64,000 nt of DNA. It comes from a virus. The notes under the pieces are model-generated. The model had not been told where the DNA came from. It made no database searches and worked only from the letters and a program-made list of their open reading frames with translations. Numbering within the stretch: the first letter of the stretch is position 1; each line of letters begins with the position of its first letter. The translations under genes were made by a program, and so were the position numbers. The stretch covers positions 208,603 through 272,602 of the IMG/VR virus record IMGVR_UViG_3300026484_000007. The stretch is one strand, 5' to 3'. Below are positions 24,881 through 32,201 of the stretch, piece by piece.

Positions 24881-25714
24881 ATGTCAAAATATTCTGAAAT
24901 CTTAGGGCAACTTATTAATGAAAATATAAGCAAAGCTCATGATTATATCACAAATCAATTAATTATGGAACATCTTTTAAAAACTGGTAAAGTTACAATT
25001 GAAGAAGCTCAATTATTCAATCAAATGACGTATTCAGTGCTTTATGAAAGTTCTCATTTAATGGTACCAACAGTTGAAGAAATTCAAGAAGCGATGATGC
25101 CACCTGCGCCAGCTCAAATGGGTGCGCCAGCTCCAGGAGCAGCAGGAGAGGAACCAGTTCCAGCAATGAACGAAGCGCCAGCTCCAGCTCCAGCAGATGG
25201 AATTCCAAATGAGGGAGAACCAAGTCCTCAAGAAATTCAAGCTGCAATCGATGGTGGAGAAGCTCCAGCAGGTTTAAAAACATTAGTTGATCCAGAAACA
25301 GGAGAAAAATTTCAATTTGATCCAACAAGCGGATCTGTAATGCCTGAAGCTAAAGACGACATGCCAGTACCAGGAGATACAATGGGAGATTCTGCAGAAC
25401 CAGTTCCAGCCCCAGAAGCAGAACCAGCAGCTCCAACAGATGAACCAGCAGCTCCAACTGATCAAGCAGGTTTACCTAAAAAAGACGTAAGTGCTAGCGA
25501 AGGAAATGTTGAAGAATCTACTGCTGCAGAAGCTACAGCAGCTACTGCGGAAGAATCTAAAAAAGATCAAAATATTGAAGAATCTGCGAATGTAGACGCT
25601 TCTGCAAAAGAAGAAGCAAAAGAAGAAGCAAAAGAAGAAGCAAAAGAAGAAGCAAAAGAAGAATTAAATGAAAATGAATTACTAGTTCAATCATTAATGA
25701 ATCTTATAAAATAA
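24881..25714 (+). CDS. Proline/alanine- and AKEE-repeat virion protein
   Basis: 277 residues. The N-terminal ~60 residues contain a helix pair with EHLLKTGKVTIEEAQLFNQ. They are followed by a long proline/alanine/glutamate-rich linker, an acidic segment and AKEEAKEEAKEEAKEE repeats (15-base tandem in DNA at ~25605-25665), then a C-terminal helix NELLVQSLMNLIK. The N-terminal domain recurs in the next gene. The architecture (folded end, disordered charged middle, short helical end) resembles scaffolding or internal core proteins of phage heads, although this is inference. Confidence 0.7.
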   Translation: MSKYSEILGQLINENISKAHDYITNQLIMEHLLKTGKVTIEEAQLFNQMTYSVLYESSHLMVPTVEEIQEAMMPPAPAQMGAPAPGAAGEEPVPAMNEAPAPAPADGIPNEGEPSPQEIQAAIDGGEAPAGLKTLVDPETGEKFQFDPTSGSVMPEAKDDMPVPGDTMGDSAEPVPAPEAEPAAPTDEPAAPTDQAGLPKKDVSASEGNVEESTAAEATAATAEESKKDQNIEESANVDASAKEEAKEEAKEEAKEEAKEELNENELLVQSLMNLIK

Positions 25715-25745
25715 GATAAAATAATATTTTTAAAAGGATTAAATT

Positions 25746-26108
25746 ATGGAAAACAATCCTACTATAGTAGATAAGGTACTTTCGAAGATTATCTTCGAAA
25801 ACCTTATTAAAAACGGAAAAGTTACTTTAGAAGAAGCTCAAATCATCAATGAAGCAATTATCGAAATCGTTGATAGATATAATCATACTATTATTGAAGA
25901 AACTGCAAAAATCAATACTTTAATGAATGTTCAAAATTCTCAGCCTCAGCAACCTCAACAACCTCAAATTAATGAAGCTGAAATGAATAGAATACTTCAA
26001 AGTATTGAGGAAGCAGCAATCGAAGCTACACAAAACAATCAAAAAATTATTGAAGAATCTGAAGAAATGTCAATTGCAGAAAAACTTGCATCTAAAGTTT
26101 TAAAATAA
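25746..26108 (+). CDS. Paralogue of the N-terminal domain of the 24881 gene
   Basis: 120 residues. ENLIKNGKVTLEEAQIINE matches EHLLKTGKVTIEEAQLFNQ of the preceding protein at the same position, so the two share a ~55 residue helical domain. The rest is a short glutamine/proline linker (QPQQPQQPQ) and a helical end. The DNA near the start (25776-25801) contains a hairpin ACTTTCGAAGATTATCTTCGAAA. Small virion or core protein likely; function not known. Confidence 0.7.
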   Translation: MENNPTIVDKVLSKIIFENLIKNGKVTLEEAQIINEAIIEIVDRYNHTIIEETAKINTLMNVQNSQPQQPQQPQINEAEMNRILQSIEEAAIEATQNNQKIIEESEEMSIAEKLASKVLK

Positions 26109-26144
26109 TTTTTAAAAAAATAAAAATCAAATTAAGGAGTACTA

Positions 26145-26653
26145 ATGAATTACTTTGAAAGAGTAAAATTACATGAAATTTGCGAAAGTGTAAAAGAAAC
26201 TTATCTTTTAAATAGCATCGAAGAAAATGCTAATGAAATCGAAGTTCTAAGAACTAAAAAATTCTTAACTGAAACATTTAATACAATTGAAAAATTATTA
26301 ATTGAAGAAGCAATTGCTGATGGTGTAAAAAAAGCAGCAATTATTGGAGCAGCAGGGTTAGCTGGAACAGCTGCAGGTTATGAACTTGGTCATGCTGCTG
26401 ATGCAGGGGAATTAGCAGCGGGAAAGTAATTGATCCAGCTGCCCCAGAAGAAGTTGTAGTTGATAAAAATTTAATTACTGCAGATGACGTTGAAAAGCGA
26501 GAGATGAATGCTTTTGCGTTATCTGACTTATACAAACTTGCTCAGCAAAATCCTAATGCTGTTTTATATGGAGGAGCGTTAGGAACAGCTGGGTTAGCTT
26601 CTGGTGCAGTCGCTGCTCAAGCAATGAATTCTCAGAATCCAAGAAGTAGATAA
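26145..26653 (+). CDS. Glycine-zipper protein expressed through a probable -1 frameshift
   Basis: The zero frame encodes 94 residues (26145-26429) ending in a glycine zipper (AAIIGAAGLAGTAAGYELGH). At 26420-26426 lies the heptamer G GGA AAG in the correct phase, immediately before the TAA stop. A -1 slip there continues into an open frame of 75 further codons to the TAA at 26651-26653. The extension has alpha-helical polar sequence and a second glycine zipper (AVLYGGALGTAGLASGAVAA), so the 169 residue fusion has the two-zipper architecture of the neighbouring proteins. GGGAAAG is the slippery site of the lambda G/GT genes. The alternative is a plain frameshift mutation or sequence error. An intact family context argues for a coding extension. 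Confidence 0.7.
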
Positions 26654-26668
26654 AAATTATAAAAATAT

Positions 26669-26707
26669 GGAGTTGTGATCTTTTTTAGATCGCTCTCCAG
26701 TTTTTTT
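26669..26707 (+). terminator. Terminator after the frameshift gene
   Basis: GGAG..GTGATC/GATCGC..CTCC stem around TTTTTTA, then seven T and a GTCGTTAG box (26708-26715). Confidence 0.8.
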
Positions 26708-26751
26708 GTCGTTAGAAAAAATTCTGAAAAAATTCTGAAAAAAATTATAAA

Positions 26752-26890
26752 AAACTTGAGATTCGCGGACGTTGCGCTTCTGTAGATATCTAAAGATATA
26801 TAGCAGTTCTAAAATTATCAGAGTGGTTTTAGAACTCGTATATATCTTTGTGTATCCAAAATAGATGCTACATAGAAAATCAAGTTTTTC
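26752..26890 (+). repeat. Operon-boundary repeat, copy C (mixed arm types)
   Basis: Same element as at 13175. Here the left arm is of the GCAGTTCTAAAA type while the right arm is of the TTTTAGAACTCG type, so two stem bases no longer pair. This suggests recombination between copies. The region 26654-27033 has no gene; besides terminator and repeat it holds a TTTTAATTT-type tandem at 26920-26955. Confidence 0.75.
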
Positions 26891-27033
26891 AATGTTTTCT
26901 TTTGATTGATTTTGATTAAGATTAATTTTAATTTTAATTTTAATTTTAATTAAATTTTATTTATAGCCAAAATCGATCTAACGAAGATAAAAATCTTTAA
27001 TTTAAAAATAATATTATATACTAAGGAGAAATA

Positions 27034-27876
27034 ATGAGTCTTTATACTTTAATTGAAGAAGCTTATAATTCTAAAGAAAAAGCTCTCGCGACAATGGGAC
27101 TTGGTGCTCTTGGAGCAGGAGTAGCTGCATATCATGGTCATAGCGTTGATCAATTAGATAATTTGATAGATAAAGAAACTGGATTAACCGATTTAGAAGC
27201 GAATAACTTTAGAGCAGACGCTGCTTTATCAAAAGATGGAATACTAGGGAAAGTGAAAGGAGTTTTTGATTTATCTACTGGTAAATTAGATCCTCGAGAA
27301 TTAGCTAAAGCTTATCAAACAGATCCAGATGTTAAAAATTTAATAGATGAAAAACTAGATCCTGAAAGCAAAAAATATATATTAAAAATTATGAATCTTC
27401 AAGATAAATTCAATGATCATCTTTTTCATATTGAGAATGATAAAAAAGAATTACCTGGGGTATTTAATGGTCATGCAAACGCAACTGCTTACGGAGCAGC
27501 AGGATTAATGGGTGGGGCAGCTCTTGGAGCAGCAGCGACATCAGATACGCTTAATCCTAAAAAAGAAACTAAGCAGTTAAAGAAAATTGAAAAAGATTAT
27601 GAAAAAATTTTAAAAGATAAGCAAAAGCTAGCAGAAGAGCTTGAAAAAGAAAAAGCTTTACAATCGACTGTAAAAGATTATCATTTAGAGTCGACTCCAG
27701 CGCCTCCAGCGCCTCAAGCGCCTCAAGCTCAACCAGCGCCAGTTCAGATACCATTTCATCCAAACGTTCAATATTATTATGATCCATTAAATCCATATGG
27801 TTTACCAGCTCAATCTACACAACCTACCCAACCTATTCAACCTATTCAACCTATTCAACCTACTTTATTAAGATAA
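27034..27876 (+). CDS. Glycine-zipper protein with degenerate EF-hand and PQ-rich tail
   Basis: 280 residues. Leader SLYTLIEEAYNSKEKAL, glycine zipper MGLGALGAGVAAYHGH, helical middle with a degenerate calcium-loop-like FDLSTGKLDPRELAKAY, second zipper (YGAAGLMGGAALGAAAT), a coiled coil (~185-220, EKDYEKILKDKQKLAEELEKEK) and a proline/glutamine-rich end with TQPTQPIQPIQPIQPT repeats. Clearly related in plan to the genes at 10993, 15151, 15891 and 27895. Virion protein most likely. Confidence 0.7.
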   Translation: MSLYTLIEEAYNSKEKALATMGLGALGAGVAAYHGHSVDQLDNLIDKETGLTDLEANNFRADAALSKDGILGKVKGVFDLSTGKLDPRELAKAYQTDPDVKNLIDEKLDPESKKYILKIMNLQDKFNDHLFHIENDKKELPGVFNGHANATAYGAAGLMGGAALGAAATSDTLNPKKETKQLKKIEKDYEKILKDKQKLAEELEKEKALQSTVKDYHLESTPAPPAPQAPQAQPAPVQIPFHPNVQYYYDPLNPYGLPAQSTQPTQPIQPIQPIQPTLLR

Positions 27877-27894
27877 CTTTTAAAGGAATTAATT

Positions 27895-29682
27895 ATGAAA
27901 AACGAGAAAAAAGAAATGAATTTTAAACCAAAAAAATTTAGAGAAATCGAAGAAAGTTTTTTAAAAAATCTTGGATTATATGGTGGATTGGGAGCAGCAG
28001 GAGCTGCTGCTGCAATCTATGGAAACGATCATTGGGATCCGAATGCGACTCATACTGAAGTTGTTGAAAAAGTAAAACATGGAGTAGGCGCGACTGGGGA
28101 TAAAGCTGCATGGGACGCGCATGTAAAAAAGGAAAATGAATTTATAAATAATGAAACAGCTTCCGATTTTAATAAATTAATGAAGGGTAATTTTAGTAAT
28201 TCTAAGAACGATTACCAGGAATACCTAAAACAAACAGAGACTATCGATGATTTTAGAAAACTGACACCAGAACAGCAAAAACATTATATTCTTAGCTTAG
28301 CGGGATATGATTTCGATCATCCTGAAGCTTCTAAAAATACTTTAGCATTAAAGTTTGCTCAAGATTTTTATGCTCAAGAATTAGCTAAACAGTATCCTGA
28401 GGCTAAAAACCCTGAAATTTTTCAAACTATGGCTAAGAATTTCTTTGATAATAATAATACTAATGATACTTGGATGTTTAATAAAGATAATAAATTCGTT
28501 CAAGCTCAAGCAGGAGCTGAAAATTCATTCAACGATGCTTTAAAATTAAACAGTCCTAAAATTGATTTTAAAAATGATTGGACTACTTTTACTCAAAATA
28601 AAAATCAAGATTATATGAACATGGGAAGAATTTTATCAACAGTTGATGGAAATGGTAATGATAATGGCAACAATTTAGTAAATTTTGGAGATTTTATTAA
28701 AAAAGATGGAACGTTTGATTTCAATAAAGCTTCGCAATTTTATAATGGAGATGTTAATAAAGTTAAAGAATTATATAAAACATTTATCGATGCCGCTGAT
28801 ACTGACGCAGGCGATACGTTTTCAGGAGACAATATTAAAAATAAAAATCCTTACCCAAATCCGAATGGATTTTTTGATCATATTTCAAATTATTTTTCAA
28901 AAGGTAATATGCCTTTTAATAAAATTAATTCCATTGATGATTTAAAAGCTTGGAATGAAAAACTTTTAGAGACACAACCAAATGCTGCAAAAATATCAAA
29001 TTATGATGCTGTTTATAGTGGATTTTTTAATCCTGATACTATGCATCCAGCTGGAACATTAAACAGTTCTCAAGGGACTGATCTTGATTCTAATTTAGAT
29101 TTTTCAAAATTAACTTTAAAAAGCGATACTACGACACCGTCACCTGTAAAAACAGATTTTGATCAATTCAATAAAAAATATGAATCCTATAAACCATACG
29201 GAGACCAGGCAAATATTTTTATAAAAAACTGGAGTAATTCTACTGTCTTTGATGGACAAGGTAATGTAAAAGATACAGATTCTGTAGTTAATCCAAATGA
29301 AAAGTGGAGAGAATTTGATTATGATAAAAATGGTAAGATAGATGAAAAAGATTTTGAAGCTTTTAAAAAGTCGGACGAATATCATAAAAAATTAGAAGAA
29401 TACAGAAACAAACATCATTCTGAATACGAAAAAAAATTTTTAGAAAATTATAAAGGCAAAATTCCCGAAAAATATAATCCGGGGCATGATGAAATAATCA
29501 AAGAAAAGAAAGAAGTAAAAGGTATTACTACTAAACCGATGGCTGGTCTTGTAGGAGCTGGAGCTGGACTTGCTGCAGCAGGTATAAGTTCTGCAATCGC
29601 TAACGCAGCAAAAAAACCTAATCATTCGCAGTTCCCAGCTCATCCAACGTATTCGCCGTATCCAGCATATCCTCATAGATAA
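27895..29682 (+). CDS. Large glycine-zipper/EF-hand protein, 595 aa
   Basis: The longest of the group. Leader ending in FREIEESFLKNLG, glycine zipper YGGLGAAGAAAAIYGNDHWD, a long hydrophilic asparagine-rich middle with several calcium-loop-like segments (clearest FDYDKNGKIDEKDFEAF near residue 475), then a C-terminal zipper VGAGAGLAAAGISSAIANAAKK and a short proline/tyrosine end (HPTYSPYPAYPHR). No enzyme motif. Shared plan with five other proteins suggests that these assemble together, for instance as internal ejection proteins. Confidence 0.7.
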   Translation: MKNEKKEMNFKPKKFREIEESFLKNLGLYGGLGAAGAAAAIYGNDHWDPNATHTEVVEKVKHGVGATGDKAAWDAHVKKENEFINNETASDFNKLMKGNFSNSKNDYQEYLKQTETIDDFRKLTPEQQKHYILSLAGYDFDHPEASKNTLALKFAQDFYAQELAKQYPEAKNPEIFQTMAKNFFDNNNTNDTWMFNKDNKFVQAQAGAENSFNDALKLNSPKIDFKNDWTTFTQNKNQDYMNMGRILSTVDGNGNDNGNNLVNFGDFIKKDGTFDFNKASQFYNGDVNKVKELYKTFIDAADTDAGDTFSGDNIKNKNPYPNPNGFFDHISNYFSKGNMPFNKINSIDDLKAWNEKLLETQPNAAKISNYDAVYSGFFNPDTMHPAGTLNSSQGTDLDSNLDFSKLTLKSDTTTPSPVKTDFDQFNKKYESYKPYGDQANIFIKNWSNSTVFDGQGNVKDTDSVVNPNEKWREFDYDKNGKIDEKDFEAFKKSDEYHKKLEEYRNKHHSEYEKKFLENYKGKIPEKYNPGHDEIIKEKKEVKGITTKPMAGLVGAGAGLAAAGISSAIANAAKKPNHSQFPAHPTYSPYPAYPHR

Positions 29683-29694
29683 AAGGAGGATTTA

Positions 29695-30243
29695 ATGTTA
29701 AATTATTTACAAGAGCAATCTATAGGGCTTCAAGTTCTAAAATCAAAATTGGTTCCAGAAGAATCAAAAGAAGAATCTAAAAAAGATTCGAAAGAATCTT
29801 CTGGTCTTTTTAAGAAAACAGGTATCTTTACTGGATTAAGAGCTAGCGATAATTTTAGTAAAAATAAAGTAAAAGATGCGATAGATAAAACTTCAGAAGC
29901 CGCTTTCGATTCAATTGGAATGACCGAAAATAAACCTAAAAAAGATAATGAAAAATCTTTTGGTTACATTGCTGACAGCGCGTATCAAAAACTTCAAAAG
30001 ATCGATGAAGTAATTAATATTTTTGAAACAACATTTCGCAATAACGTATTGACCGTCAAAGGAACTCATAAAAGAGGTTTACCGTATGTTTCTCTCACTA
30101 AAGAAAAAATGGCTAAAACTTACAAAAAACCTCGAGCGCATGCTACTGATCCTCTTGGGAAAGATCCAAAACAAGCTGCGATAGATTTAAGAAAAAATAC
30201 AAGAGTTCTTCAAAAGATCAAACAAGGAACACAAAATGGCTAG
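29695..30243 (+). CDS. Hypothetical basic protein, 182 aa
   Basis: Starts MLNYLQEQS, reminiscent of the leaders of the glycine-zipper proteins. A charged segment with ESKKDSKES (GATT/GATC hairpin-like DNA) follows, then a helical region and a basic C-terminus (YKKPRAHATDPLGKDPKQ). AAAGGAGG ribosome binding site. Overlaps the gp53-like gene by eight bases. Not recognised; probable virion or neck protein. Confidence 0.65.
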   Translation: MLNYLQEQSIGLQVLKSKLVPEESKEESKKDSKESSGLFKKTGIFTGLRASDNFSKNKVKDAIDKTSEAAFDSIGMTENKPKKDNEKSFGYIADSAYQKLQKIDEVINIFETTFRNNVLTVKGTHKRGLPYVSLTKEKMAKTYKKPRAHATDPLGKDPKQAAIDLRKNTRVLQKIKQGTQNG

Positions 30244-30571
30244 TATTCTTGTTGGTGATATTGATACGACAATGATCAACGGAATTCCAAATGAATTAAT
30301 TTTTAAAAATATATTAAATAATAATATTCAATTTTTTCAAGAAAACGAATTGAAAGCGTTAGATACTTTTAAGATCGATGAATCTTATAAATACCGTCCA
30401 GATAAAGTAGCTTTCGAATACTACGGAGAAGACGGCTATTATCCTCTCGTGCTTTACGCAAATAATATTGGATCAATTTTACAATTTAATCCAGAGATTA
30501 TTGGAGATGAGATAAAATTATTAAAACCAGAATATGCATTAAAATTAATAATTGATTATAGGCATAAATAA
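30236..30571 (+). CDS. Baseplate wedge gp53-like protein
   Basis: 111 residues. YKYRPDKVAFEYYGEDGYYPLVLYANNI resembles the signature of T4 gp53-type baseplate wedge proteins, where a YRPD...Y-G...WW-I-N block is typical and the Trp positions are here Tyr/Leu. Length is shorter than T4 gp53, which fits truncated wedge proteins of other myoviruses. Preceding gene overlap suggests co-translation. Confidence is moderate since only one block supports it. Confidence 0.5.
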   Translation: MASILVGDIDTTMINGIPNELIFKNILNNNIQFFQENELKALDTFKIDESYKYRPDKVAFEYYGEDGYYPLVLYANNIGSILQFNPEIIGDEIKLLKPEYALKLIIDYRHK

Positions 30572-30662
30572 TATAATAAATAATATAATAAATAATATAA
30601 TAAATAATATAATAAATAATATAATAAATAATATAATAAATAATATAATAAATAATATAATA
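30567..30662 (+). repeat. 12-bp tandem repeat (AATAAATAATAT)n
   Basis: About eight copies of a 12-base AT-only unit directly after the stop of the gp53-like gene. They are followed by GACGCAGTCAATTAACTGACC with a 9-base ACTGACCTT duplication (30690-30715) that can fold back on itself (CAGTCA/TGACTA), and then by the ribosome binding site of the next gene. Confidence 0.9.
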
Positions 30663-30743
30663 CATATATGCGAACAGACGCAGTCAATTAACTGACCTTA
30701 CTGACCTTACTGACTACGTCAAAACGATTAAAAGGAGATTTAA

Positions 30744-31772
30744 ATGTTATATCGAGAAATTAAAAGATTTCATCTCGAGAAAGTCCCGTTAAATCAAGAA
30801 ACATTTGACGAATTAAAAAGAAGACTTTTTTTAGCTTTATCCAAATATAAAAGTTCTAAAAAAACAAGAATCGTTCATAAAATTATAGAAAATAATCTTT
30901 TTCAACTTTATTTTTTCAATAAAGATATTTCTGACGAAGTGATATTAATTTTTTCAGAGAATAATAAAATTACATTATTTCCTATAAATATTGATTTAAT
31001 TGCAGATTACTCGCCTGATGATATAGTTCATATCGCGGACCAAATTATTTTAACTCATAGAAAATTAAAAGAAGAAAAAGAAGTTTTAAGCGCGCACCAA
31101 ATATACAATATTGAAAAATTAAATAAAAAATTAGAAGATTTATATGAAAGATATTTAGACGCTTTTGATTATTTTAAAATAATTGATATTCTTTATTATG
31201 GATTTTTAAAATTCTTAGCGGGAAGAATATTCCTTACGAATCAAAAGTTATCGAAAGAAGTCCTTGAAGAACTATCAAGCATCATCTTTGAAATTATTTC
31301 AAAAATCTATACAAAAAGTGTTAAAAAATATTTAAATTCATATGAAGAAAAGATAGTTAAAGCTATCGCAGGTATCTATGTTTTAAGTGCTTTTAAAGAA
31401 GAAAATTCTTCAATGATTCTAAAAAAGATTCAAAAAATTTATGACGAAGAAGTTTTTTCAGCAATTAAAAAAATTAGAAAAGTAAGTATGAAATCTTTAG
31501 ATGATCTTATTGAAGCTTTATTCGATACAGAAGTTTTTAAAGTTTCAAAAAATATTTTCAAAATCAATCTTAGACAAATCCTTGGTGACAAAGCAGAATA
31601 TTTTATACAAGGTCCAGCAAATGAATTCATTGCATTCTTGTGTTCTTTGAATCATAAAAATCAATTATTTAATGCTTTATCTCCGAATGAAAAGAAAACT
31701 GTTAGATTAGAAGAACTTGTTTTTAATGAAAAAGGAAATGTGATCTTAAATAAATTAAGGCCAATGCTATGA
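30744..31772 (+). CDS. Hypothetical protein, 342 aa
   Basis: Soluble, helical, lysine/glutamate/isoleucine-rich, no recognised family. The N-terminal ~110 residues look alpha/beta (FQLYFFNKDISDEVILIF, NKITLFPINIDLI); the remainder is helical. Ends in an ATGA overlap with the small membrane protein. AAAGGAG ribosome binding site. Its place between a baseplate-like and a tape-measure-like gene suggests a tail assembly or structural role. Confidence 0.7.
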   Translation: MLYREIKRFHLEKVPLNQETFDELKRRLFLALSKYKSSKKTRIVHKIIENNLFQLYFFNKDISDEVILIFSENNKITLFPINIDLIADYSPDDIVHIADQIILTHRKLKEEKEVLSAHQIYNIEKLNKKLEDLYERYLDAFDYFKIIDILYYGFLKFLAGRIFLTNQKLSKEVLEELSSIIFEIISKIYTKSVKKYLNSYEEKIVKAIAGIYVLSAFKEENSSMILKKIQKIYDEEVFSAIKKIRKVSMKSLDDLIEALFDTEVFKVSKNIFKINLRQILGDKAEYFIQGPANEFIAFLCSLNHKNQLFNALSPNEKKTVRLEELVFNEKGNVILNKLRPML

Positions 31773-32080
31773 CGCCTACTATTATAAGAAAAGGATCTAA
31801 AAAAGATTCAGAAAAGAAAAAATTTTCTTTTCTATTTGAATATACGCCAGATGGCGAAATGTATCTTACAAAGATCACTCGACCTGTAAGCTATTTTATT
31901 ATGCTTTTTATTTTTATATTTTTATTAATTCTCAATAGTTTCAATGTAATTCATACTGACGAATTATATATTGAAACATTAAAACAAGTTCTGCTTTTAA
32001 TGACAGGATTTTATTTTACTGCGCGCACGCTCGAAAAAATTCAAAAAGGATCTAAAAAAGATCCTTTGGATGAGAAATAA
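31769..32080 (+). CDS. Small protein with two membrane segments (holin-like candidate)
   Basis: 103 residues with membrane segments YFIMLFIFIFLLILNSFNVI (about 41-60) and QVLLLMTGFYFTA (about 74-90), short polar loop between them, charged ends. The size and topology fit a class II holin or a tail-associated membrane protein. No neighbouring endolysin is visible, so a lysis role is uncertain. Both ends are encoded by GATC-type hairpins (GSKKDS near residue 8, GSKKDP near 97). Confidence 0.65.
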   Translation: MTPTIIRKGSKKDSEKKKFSFLFEYTPDGEMYLTKITRPVSYFIMLFIFIFLLILNSFNVIHTDELYIETLKQVLLLMTGFYFTARTLEKIQKGSKKDPLDEK

Positions 32081-32128
32081 AAAATAATTTTTTAAATTAA
32101 TTTTTTAAAACGATTTTCCCTAAAAGGA

Positions 32129-32155
32129 TCCTAAAAGGATCCTTTTAGGATTTTT
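32129..32155 (+). terminator. Palindromic terminator
   Basis: A 22-base perfect palindrome centred on GGATCC (arms TCCTAAAAGGA), followed by TTTTTG and a GTCGTTAA variant of the boundary box. Separates the tape-measure operon from the preceding one. Confidence 0.75.
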
Positions 32156-32201
32156 GTCGTTAAACGAAAACCAAATTAATTTAATATTTTAAGGAGACCT
32201 A

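Noticed and set aside
25017-25465. Minus-strand reading frames opposite the proline/alanine-rich gene
   Set aside because: They are mirror frames of low-complexity codons, lack ribosome binding sites and overlap a convincing + strand gene.
28685-28945. Alternative frame inside the 595 aa glycine-zipper gene
   Set aside because: No ribosome binding site and codon pattern of the main frame continues undisturbed.
30567-30720. CRISPR array
   Set aside because: The repeats are simple 12-base tandems without spacers; no array elsewhere in the window.
31769-32080. Definite holin
   Set aside because: Two membrane segments alone are not diagnostic and no endolysin or spanin was identified nearby.
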